A stretch of 13,795 bases of DNA, taken from Myxococcota bacterium. Lineage in GTDB: Bacteria; Myxococcota_A; Polyangia; HGW-17; JAJRWW01. The DNA lies in the NCBI GenBank assembly GCA_024276595.1, contig JAJRWW010000372.1:1-13795 (forward strand), written 5' to 3'. Below the pieces are notes generated by a model. It saw nothing but the letters and a program-made list of their open reading frames with translations, was not told the DNA's origin and ran no database searches. Made by a program: the position numbers and the translations under genes. This document shows positions 6,215 through 12,092 of this stretch, in pieces (the stretch's first letter is position 1; each line of letters starts with the position of its first letter).

Positions 6215-7603
6215 ATGGCTTCAGAGCGCTTTGATCTAGTGGTAATAGGTGCTGGCCCGGCGGGATACGTGGGCGCCATCCGCGCGGCACAGCTCGGAAT
6301 GAAGGTCGCCTGCGTGGAGCGAGAGCCCGCCCTGGGCGGGGTCTGCTTGAGGGTCGGCTGTATCCCGACCAAGGCCCTGCTCGAGTCCAGCGAGCGCTTC
6401 GCCGAGGCCAGCCACGACCTGGCCGGCCATGGGGTGAAGGTCGGGGGGGTGACGCTGGACCTGGAGGCCATGATGGCGCGCAAGGATGGGATCGTGACCA
6501 ACCTGACCCGCGGCATCGACTTCCTGTTTCAGAAGTGGAAGATAAAGCGCTACCTGGGGGATGGGCGTCTAGGGGGGGAGGGCCTCGTGCAGGTGTCGGG
6601 CGACCCCGTGGTCGAGCTGGCGGCCGACAAGGTGCTCATCGCCACCGGCTCGTCCTCGGCCACAATCAAGGGAGTGGAGCCCGATGGGGATCGAGTCATC
6701 ACCTCTACCGAGGCCCTCGCCCTGGCAGAGGTTCCCGGGCGTCTGCTCGTAATTGGAGCGGGCGTCATCGGCCTGGAGCTGGGCTCGGTCTGGGCCCGGC
6801 TCGGCTCCGAGGTGACGGTAGTGGAGTACCTGGATCGTATCCTCCCCGGGGTGGATGGACAGGTGGCCAAGCTGGCCAAGCGCCTCTTTGGGAGGCAGGG
6901 CCTGAAGTTTCGCCTGGGCGCCCGGGTTAGATCCGCCCGCGCCCAGGGAGCGCAGGGTGTGGTGGAGATAGACGGAGCCGAGCCCCTGGTCGCCGACCGG
7001 GTTCTTGTGGCAGTGGGCCGGCGTCCCAACACCGACGGGTTGGGCCTCGAGAGCGTGGGTATCGACGTGGACTCGCGAGGCTTCATCCCTGTGGATGAGC
7101 GCTTCGCCACGAGGGCGCCAGGGGTCTTCGCGGTCGGGGACGTCATAGGGGGCCCCATGTTGGCTCACGCCGCCTCCCATGAGGCGGTGGCCTGCGTGGA
7201 GCGCCTGGCCACGGGCTGGGGCCACGTGAACCGAGAGGCCACCCCGTGGGTGGTCTACACCGACCCGGAGCTGGCCTTTGTGGGGCGCACCGAGGAGCAG
7301 CTCGTCAGCGCCGGCGTGCCCTACAGGTCGGGGACCTTTTTCTTCAAGGGCAACGGCCGAGCGGTGACCCTGGGCCGGTCGGACGGCATAGTCAAGGTTC
7401 TTGCCCACGCGGACACGGACCGGCTGCTGGGCGTACACATCTTGGGCCCACGCGCTGGCGATCTCATCAGCGAGGCCGTGGCGGCAATGGAGCTGGGCGC
7501 CTCCAGCGAGGATCTGGCCCGCTTCTGCCACCCGTACCCTTCGCTGTCCGAGGCGCTCATGGAGGCCGCCCTGGCAGTGGACGGCCACCCCATTCACGCC
7601 TGA
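6215..7603 (+). CDS. lpd: Dihydrolipoamide dehydrogenase (E3), with Tyr in place of the catalytic His
   Basis: Lpd is the flavoprotein that reoxidises dihydrolipoyl-E2 with NAD+. The start is two bases after the sucB stop; the product has 462 residues, normal for the family. Visible parts: FAD-binding GAGPAG near residue 12; redox-active disulfide GGVCLRVGCIPTKALL with Cys44 and Cys49; NAD-binding GAGVIGLELGSVWARLGSEV; second FAD motif GVFAVGDVIGGPMLAHAASHE; and the C-terminal interface domain. The C-terminal motif reads CHPYPSLSEALMEAAL where the family has CHAHPTLSEA. The His that pairs with Glu446 as proton acceptor is therefore Tyr441 (codon TAC, 7535-7537). The redox motif also has Arg where Asn is usual (CLNVGC). 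Such a Tyr occurs in mercuric reductase and soluble transhydrogenase relatives. The position in the sucAB operon argues for a real E3, with altered kinetics or another acid/base residue. Confidence 0.9.
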   Translation: MASERFDLVVIGAGPAGYVGAIRAAQLGMKVACVEREPALGGVCLRVGCIPTKALLESSERFAEASHDLAGHGVKVGGVTLDLEAMMARKDGIVTNLTRGIDFLFQKWKIKRYLGDGRLGGEGLVQVSGDPVVELAADKVLIATGSSSATIKGVEPDGDRVITSTEALALAEVPGRLLVIGAGVIGLELGSVWARLGSEVTVVEYLDRILPGVDGQVAKLAKRLFGRQGLKFRLGARVRSARAQGAQGVVEIDGAEPLVADRVLVAVGRRPNTDGLGLESVGIDVDSRGFIPVDERFATRAPGVFAVGDVIGGPMLAHAASHEAVACVERLATGWGHVNREATPWVVYTDPELAFVGRTEEQLVSAGVPYRSGTFFFKGNGRAVTLGRSDGIVKVLAHADTDRLLGVHILGPRAGDLISEAVAAMELGASSEDLARFCHPYPSLSEALMEAALAVDGHPIHA

Positions 7604-7622
7604 GCTCCCTCCAGGGCATTCC

Positions 7623-7626
7623 GGAG
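7623..7626 (+). promoter_or_regulatory. Ribosome binding site supporting the long start of the Ldh_2 gene
   Basis: GGAG lies 6 bases before ATG 7633 in the 29-base gap after lpd. No comparably good site precedes the alternative ATG at 7738, where the family domain begins, although GGCAGG is nearby. The longer start is therefore preferred. Confidence 0.55.
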
Positions 7627-7632
7627 ACGACA

Positions 7633-8895
7633 ATGAAAGAGCATGTTCCCCAGATCCCCCCCGAGCTTTGGACCTGTGAGCTGCTGGAGGACGACCTCCT
7701 GCACGAGGTGCTCTGCGCCGAGTGCGGCAGGTGCGGTATGGCCGACAAGGTCTTTCGGCAGGATCTGCAAGACTTCGTGGTGGCGGTTTTCGAGCATTGC
7801 GGCCTGACCACTGGCGACGCGCGGATCGTGGCCGAGAACCTCGTGGCCGCGGATCTGCGCGGGATAGCCAGCCACGGGGTAGCCAGCCTGGGACGGTACA
7901 TCTCCGGCATCAAGGCCGGCTATATTCGCCCGGGGGTGGAGATGGAGGTGCTGGAGCCCGCCCCGGCCATCGGGGTTGTGGACGCCAGGAACGGGGTGGG
8001 CCAGGTGGCCGCGGATCTGGCCATGACCCTGGCCATCGACAAGGCCAGGGTCAACGGCGTCGGGCTGGTGACGGTGAGGAGCTCGAACCACTACGGCATA
8101 GCAGGACATTGGGTGCAGAAGGCCCTGGACCAGGGAATGCTGGGCGTGAGCATGACCAACGCTGCCCCCCTCGTGATTCCCACCCACGGGTCCAGGGCGC
8201 TGCTGGGTACCAACCCGATCGCCCTGGGGGTGCCCACCGCTTCCGGCTCTCCCATCCTCATAGACTTTGCCACCAGCGTGGTCCCCCGGGGGAAGCTGGA
8301 GGTGTACGACAGAAACCGCAAGCAGATGCCGGTGGGCTGGACCGTGGACGAGAAGGGCTTCGATTGTCAGAACCCCGGGCAGGTGCTCAGAAACCTCCTC
8401 GACAGGGTTGGGGGAGGGATCCTGCCCCTTGGGGGCAGGGGAGAGGAGTTCGGGGGGCACAAGGGGTTCTGCCTGGCGATCATGGTGGATCTTCTGTGTG
8501 GGGTCCTGTCTGGCTCCGCCTTTGGGGAGGACGTGCACAACCTCAAGGCCGAGGTGCCCGAGGGAGAGATCGCGGCGCCCAGGGTAGGGCATTTCTTCAT
8601 GGCGCTCGACCTGGAGAGGTTCATGCCCCTGGCCCTGTTCGAGGCGCGCGCCCAGGACTTCGCCGAGATGGTGAGAAGAAACCCGACGGCAGTGGATCAG
8701 GAGCGCATCTTCCTGCCCGGAGAGAAGGAGCAGGAGCGGGCGCGCCTTCACACACGCCACGGCATCCCGCTGTCAGATGTCGTCTACCAGACCCTGCGCC
8801 GCATAGCCAAGGAGATCGGTCTGGAGCCTCCGCCCAGCGTGGCCGAGCGCTCCAGGTCTGCCGCCACCTCGGAGAAGGGGGGCGCCCATGGCTGA
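7633..8895 (+). CDS. Malate/L-lactate dehydrogenase family (Ldh_2) NAD(P)-dependent 2-hydroxyacid dehydrogenase
   Basis: This family oxidises 2-hydroxyacids such as malate, sulfolactate or ureidoglycolate with NAD(P). It is unrelated to the classical Rossmann-fold malate dehydrogenase. Family motifs: ADLRGIASHGVASLGRYI; NGVGQVAADLAM; RSSNHYGIAGHW; THGSRALLGTNPIALGVP; DFATSVVPRGKLEVY; and GGHKGFCLAIMVDLLCGVLSGSAFG. The C-terminus has RIFLPGEKEQE and HGIPLSDVVYQTL. The preferred start gives 420 residues, of which the first 35 precede the family domain and carry a CAECGRC cluster (Cys28, 31, 34). ATG 7738 would give a 385-residue protein starting at the domain. Its place between the 2-oxoglutarate dehydrogenase genes and lhgO suggests malate as substrate, with possible activity on 2-oxoglutarate. 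Substrate is inferred from context only. Its 3' end overlaps lhgO by 8 bases. Confidence 0.88.
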   Translation: MKEHVPQIPPELWTCELLEDDLLHEVLCAECGRCGMADKVFRQDLQDFVVAVFEHCGLTTGDARIVAENLVAADLRGIASHGVASLGRYISGIKAGYIRPGVEMEVLEPAPAIGVVDARNGVGQVAADLAMTLAIDKARVNGVGLVTVRSSNHYGIAGHWVQKALDQGMLGVSMTNAAPLVIPTHGSRALLGTNPIALGVPTASGSPILIDFATSVVPRGKLEVYDRNRKQMPVGWTVDEKGFDCQNPGQVLRNLLDRVGGGILPLGGRGEEFGGHKGFCLAIMVDLLCGVLSGSAFGEDVHNLKAEVPEGEIAAPRVGHFFMALDLERFMPLALFEARAQDFAEMVRRNPTAVDQERIFLPGEKEQERARLHTRHGIPLSDVVYQTLRRIAKEIGLEPPPSVAERSRSAATSEKGGAHG

Positions 8896-10093
8896 CCAGG
8901 TGGATGTGGCGGTGGTGGGCGGCGGCATCGTCGGGAGCGCCGTGGCCATGGCCCTCACCGAGCGAGCCGGACGCAGCGTGACCATCGTCGAGGCGGAGCA
9001 GGAGCTGGCCGCTCACCAGACCGGGCACAACAGCGGCGTGATTCACTCGGGCCTATACTACAAGCCGGGCTCCCTCAAGGCCCGAAACTGCGCCGAGGGG
9101 CGTGAGGCCCTGTATCAGTTCTGCCAGGAGCAAGAGATCCCCCACGACCGCTGCGGCAAGATCGTCGTGGCCACGTCGGACAGGGAGATCCCGGCCCTCG
9201 ATGAGCTGCAGAGGCGAGGGGAGGCAAACGGCCTGCGAGGCATGCGGCGCATCGGCCCCGAGGAGATCCGGGAGCGGGAGCCGCACATCACCGGCCTGGA
9301 TGGCCTGTACGTGCCCGAGACGGGCATAGTGGACTACCTGGCAGTGACCAGGAGGTTCGCGGAGCTGGTGCGGGAGCGGGGAGGGGAGGTGAGACTTGGC
9401 GCGCGTCTGCGGGGCGTGCGCAGGGAGAGAGGCGGGCTGGTCCTTCAGACCACCAGCGGTGAGGTCCGCGCAAAGAACATGATAAACTGTGGGGGGCTCC
9501 AGTCTGATCGGATCGCGCGGCTTTCCGGGGTGGACCCGGGGCTGCGCATCGTCCCCTTCAGGGGAGAGTACTACGAGATAGTGCCCGACCGGTGGAGCCT
9601 GGTGAAGAACCTGGTGTACCCGGTCCCCGATCCTTCCATGCCCTTTTTGGGGGTGCACTTTACCCGCATGATTGCTGGGGGGGTGGAGGCGGGCCCCAAC
9701 GCTGTGCTGGCCCTCAAGCGAGAGGGATATCGCTGGCTCAGCCTCTCCCTGCGGGACGTGCTCTCCTACTGCTTCTATGGCGGCTTTTGGAAGATGGCGT
9801 TTCGCTACTGGCGGAGTGGCCTTGGAGAGACCTGGCGCTCGCTTTCCAAGCGAGCCTTCGTGAAGGCCCTCCGCAAGCTCATGCCCGAGCTGAAGATGTC
9901 AGACGTGCGCAGGGGTGGCGCCGGGGTGCGGGCTCAGGCGCTGGAGCCCAGCGGGGCTCTGTCTGACGACTTCCGAATAGTGGAGGCCGAGCGCATGGTG
10001 CACGTGCTCAACGCTCCCTCGCCAGCGGCCACCGCCTCCATCGCCATTGGCAGGCACGTCGCCCGGCTGGCGGAGAAGAGCTTCGAGCTGTAG
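8888..10093 (+). CDS. lhgO: L-2-hydroxyglutarate oxidase (LhgO/YgaF family)
   Basis: LhgO is an FAD enzyme that oxidises L-2-hydroxyglutarate to 2-oxoglutarate, normally at the membrane with quinone as acceptor. The 401-residue product starts at an ATG inside the previous gene (8-base overlap), preceded by a strong AAGGGGGG at 8875-8882. Motifs: FAD-binding VVGGGIVGSAVAMAL near residue 9; HQTGHNSGVIHSGLYYKPGS (43-62), the signature that separates this family from other DAO-type oxidases; ETGIVDYLAVT; and a C-terminal GGAGVRAQAL with HVLNAPSPAATASIAIG. A Tyr/Trp-rich stretch (VLSYCFYGGFWKMAFRYW) fits a membrane-associated surface, but there is no clear transmembrane segment. As last gene of the operon it returns a side product of 2-oxoglutarate reduction to the substrate of SucA. 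Related DAO oxidases are less likely given the signature. Confidence 0.93.
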   Translation: MADQVDVAVVGGGIVGSAVAMALTERAGRSVTIVEAEQELAAHQTGHNSGVIHSGLYYKPGSLKARNCAEGREALYQFCQEQEIPHDRCGKIVVATSDREIPALDELQRRGEANGLRGMRRIGPEEIREREPHITGLDGLYVPETGIVDYLAVTRRFAELVRERGGEVRLGARLRGVRRERGGLVLQTTSGEVRAKNMINCGGLQSDRIARLSGVDPGLRIVPFRGEYYEIVPDRWSLVKNLVYPVPDPSMPFLGVHFTRMIAGGVEAGPNAVLALKREGYRWLSLSLRDVLSYCFYGGFWKMAFRYWRSGLGETWRSLSKRAFVKALRKLMPELKMSDVRRGGAGVRAQALEPSGALSDDFRIVEAERMVHVLNAPSPAATASIAIGRHVARLAEKSFEL

Positions 10094-10115
10094 CCTCCGA
10101 GCTGTGGTCTCCGAG
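10084..10115 (+). repeat. Imperfect 14-base tandem repeat spanning the lhgO stop codon
   Basis: CGAGCTGTAGCCTC (10084-10097) is followed by CGAGCTGTGGTCTC (10098-10111) and then CGAG. The first copy contains the TAG stop. The two copies differ at two positions, so this is probably an old slippage duplication just after the coding end. Confidence 0.65.
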
Positions 10116-10134
10116 TGGCGGCAAGGGCTGCCAC
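10115..10134. terminator. Stem-loop between convergent genes lhgO and the ACBP gene
   Basis: GTGGCGGC-AAGG-GCTGCCAC forms an 8-pair stem with one G-U pair and a 4-base loop. A second small repeat, GCCAG-C-CTGGC, follows at 10136-10146. It lies 21 bases after the lhgO stop and 22 bases after the ACBP stop on the other strand, so it could serve both. There is no clear T-run on either side, so a canonical intrinsic terminator is not shown. Confidence 0.4.
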
Positions 10135-10156
10135 GCCAGCCTGGCTGCTTTGCCCC

Positions 10157-10420
10157 TTACCCCTGCTTTAGGCGCTCCACCAGGTCCACGTACTCCTGCA
10201 TGGCCTGCTCTGCTGTGCGGCCCTCGAGCTTGGCCCAGGCGTCGAACTTGGCGCGGGCCACGAAGTCCAGCATGCCAGGTCGCTTGCCGGATGCGTCCCC
10301 CTTGGTGGCCTGTTTGAACAGTGAGTAAAGCTCCAGGAGGGTGTCGTTGTCCGGCTTGGCCGGGAGCTTTTGGACCTCCTCCACAGCGGTTTCGAATCGG
10401 GCCTTGAGATCGTCTGACAT
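10157..10420 (-). CDS. Acyl-CoA-binding protein (ACBP)
   Basis: This 87-residue protein covers the whole ACBP fold and almost nothing else. Such proteins bind medium- and long-chain acyl-CoA in the cytoplasm as a pool former and carrier. The sequence follows eukaryotic ACBP closely: FETAVEEVQKLPAKP, then LYSLFKQATKGD, RPGMLDF, AKFDAWAKLEG and EQAMQEYVDLVERL. Expected ligand residues are Tyr32, Lys36, Lys58 and Tyr77. The ATG start has AAGGAG (10427-10432 on the opposite strand) 6 bases upstream. It lies 40 bases downstream of the lipoprotein gene on the same strand and may share its transcript. The family is mainly eukaryotic and scattered in bacteria, including Myxococcota. A longer upstream frame overlaps the lipoprotein and was rejected. 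Confidence 0.95.
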   Translation of the reverse strand: MSDDLKARFETAVEEVQKLPAKPDNDTLLELYSLFKQATKGDASGKRPGMLDFVARAKFDAWAKLEGRTAEQAMQEYVDLVERLKQG

Positions 10421-10460
10421 GGTGAGCTCCTTCGAGTGCAGCCGGCTCGCGGCTCCTGGT

Positions 10461-12014
10461 TCATTGCCGGGGGACGATCCCGTGGAGGGTGACCGGCGTG
10501 GTGGAGAGCAGGATCGCAATGGAGAAGCCATCGACGAAGAGGAGGTTCCCGTCATCATCAGTGGCCTCGGTGCAGTGGACCAGCACGGTTCCGTCCGTGT
10601 CCAGCTCATCTCGGTAGATGGTGCCGTCACCGTCCACGCAGGTGTCTATGCGGAAGACGTTGTCGTCACCGTCCATGTTCAGGTCCAGCCACAGCTCGAT
10701 GCCGTCGCCGTCCACGTCGATGTCCGCGGCGCGGACCTCCTTGTCGCAGCGGTAGGTCTCCGTGTCGCCGCAGTCCACGTTCTCGTCGCAGAAGGTGATC
10801 GGCTCCATGGGGGCGTCGTCGCCGCCGCGCTCGCGGCAGAGGCCGACCGTGGGCAGCCCCAGGAGGATCCCACCCGGGCCGATGAGGGCGTCCAGCAGGG
10901 TGTTGTCCTCCTCGCCGAAGATCTCGGATGCGATGTTGGGGGCCCGGTCCAGGTCGTACCCGCTGAGGATGCCCCCCAGGACGCCGTTTTCCAGGTACAC
11001 ACCAAAGGTGGAGTCAACCACGTCCGCCTCGAACATGGCGCGCGTGATGCGCAGGTCCACTGGGCTGCCTCCAGTGTCCAGGGCAAAGGAGAAGAGGGAT
11101 GGGCCAGCGAGCAGGTGACCGTTCTCGATCCGCGCGGAGCGGAAGACGATGCTCGCCTCTGCGTCGTCGGCGGTGAGGGAGTTGGCGTCCAGCATGACTC
11201 GCTCGTCGGCGCCGTCGGCGCTGGAGTAGGGGTCGCAGCCCTCGTCGGCCACGCCATCACAGTTGTTGTCCAGGCCGTCGCCGCAGACCTCCGGCTGGCC
11301 GGGGTTGATGGTCGCGGGGTCCCACCAGTCGGGAGCGTCCGGCCAGTCCCCCGGGGAGCGGTCGTCGCAGTCGCCGTCCGCTAGGGAGTAACCGTCTCCG
11401 TCGTTGTCCGTGGCGTCCGTTGGGGGTACCACCTGGGAGGATGCGTCCAGGGTCTCGTCGGCCCAGCCGTCGCAGTTGTTGTCCACGCGGTCAGAGGCCA
11501 CCTCGGCGGCGGCGGGCAGGATGTCCGGGTCGTAGTCGTTGCAGTCGTTGCCGCCCCTTCGCACCAGGGCCCCGGAGGGCTCTCCATCGAAGTCCTGGTC
11601 CGGCGGCCAGAGGCCGAAGTAGACGGCCATGTTCAGGCAGTCGTCGTTTGTGGGGTCGTCCAGCCCGAACAGCTCGAAGGGGATGATGATGTCCCCCTCG
11701 TCGAAGCTGCCCCCGAGCTCGCTGTTGGCCAGCGCGCCCAGGGCCGCCATGGAGTTGTCCACGATGCCATCGCCGTTGAGGTCGAAGCCCTCGGAGCCCG
11801 AGGCGAAGAGCAGGGAGTTGACCAGGGACTGGTGGTCCCCACCAAAGACCGGCACAGGGTCATCCTGACACTCCCCCACATAGGCGTCCTGCTGCACTCC
11901 CGCGTCTGGCTCGGCGTTGTTGTTCCCGGCGACATCATCATCCGAGCAGCCCAGCATCATGCCAGCGCACGCCACCAGGACACATAGCTTTGCAAATCCA
12001 GTCTCACTGCACAT
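10461..12014 (-). CDS. Secreted lipoprotein with MopE-like metal-binding motifs
   Basis: The 517-residue product starts with a lipoprotein signal peptide: hydrophobic LCVLVACAGMM and lipobox LGC with Cys23 as the lipid-attached residue. An acidic SDDD follows. Two copies of the putative metal-binding motif of MopE-type proteins occur, at about 155-187 (NDCND ... DNNCDGWADE) and 213-260 (DGDCDD ... DNNCDGVADEGC). Asp-rich calcium-type loops appear at 78-86 (DLNGDGIVD), 203-215 (DNDGDGYSLADGD) and 433-451. The part from about 270 to 400 has no motif I recognise. A second Cys group (403-424, 459, 481) suggests disulfides in the envelope. Function is unknown; binding of calcium or copper is inferred. 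ATG 12014 has GGGAG 7 bases upstream and a promoter at 12047-12076. Confidence 0.85.
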   Translation of the reverse strand: MCSETGFAKLCVLVACAGMMLGCSDDDVAGNNNAEPDAGVQQDAYVGECQDDPVPVFGGDHQSLVNSLLFASGSEGFDLNGDGIVDNSMAALGALANSELGGSFDEGDIIIPFELFGLDDPTNDDCLNMAVYFGLWPPDQDFDGEPSGALVRRGGNDCNDYDPDILPAAAEVASDRVDNNCDGWADETLDASSQVVPPTDATDNDGDGYSLADGDCDDRSPGDWPDAPDWWDPATINPGQPEVCGDGLDNNCDGVADEGCDPYSSADGADERVMLDANSLTADDAEASIVFRSARIENGHLLAGPSLFSFALDTGGSPVDLRITRAMFEADVVDSTFGVYLENGVLGGILSGYDLDRAPNIASEIFGEEDNTLLDALIGPGGILLGLPTVGLCRERGGDDAPMEPITFCDENVDCGDTETYRCDKEVRAADIDVDGDGIELWLDLNMDGDDNVFRIDTCVDGDGTIYRDELDTDGTVLVHCTEATDDDGNLLFVDGFSIAILLSTTPVTLHGIVPRQ

Positions 12015-12046
12015 AAAAGATCTCCCGCCGGATGAATGTTGAAGGC

Positions 12047-12076
12047 AGCATAGGCCACCTGTCGCGGCGCGGTCAA
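12047..12076 (-). promoter_or_regulatory. Sigma70-like promoter of the lipoprotein gene
   Basis: On the minus strand TTGACC (12071-12076) and TATGCT (12047-12052) are separated by 18 bases. Transcription would start near 12040 and give a leader of about 26 bases containing GGGAG, 7 bases before ATG 12014. It sits in the 78-base gap after the AgmX-domain gene, which suggests the lipoprotein is transcribed independently. Confidence 0.5.
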
Positions 12077-12092
12077 GTGGGGCCGTTACGTG

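Noticed and set aside
10341..11384. Plus-strand open frame of 347 codons opposite the lipoprotein gene
   Set aside because: The translation is Val/Asp/Gly-rich shadow of the Asp-rich lipoprotein; the minus strand has a signal peptide, motifs, RBS and promoter.
10640..11560. Repeated GTCGTC/GTCGCC-like triplets that could suggest a repeat array
   Set aside because: They come from Asp/Gly codons in the metal-binding loops; there is no regular spacer-repeat structure, so not a CRISPR.
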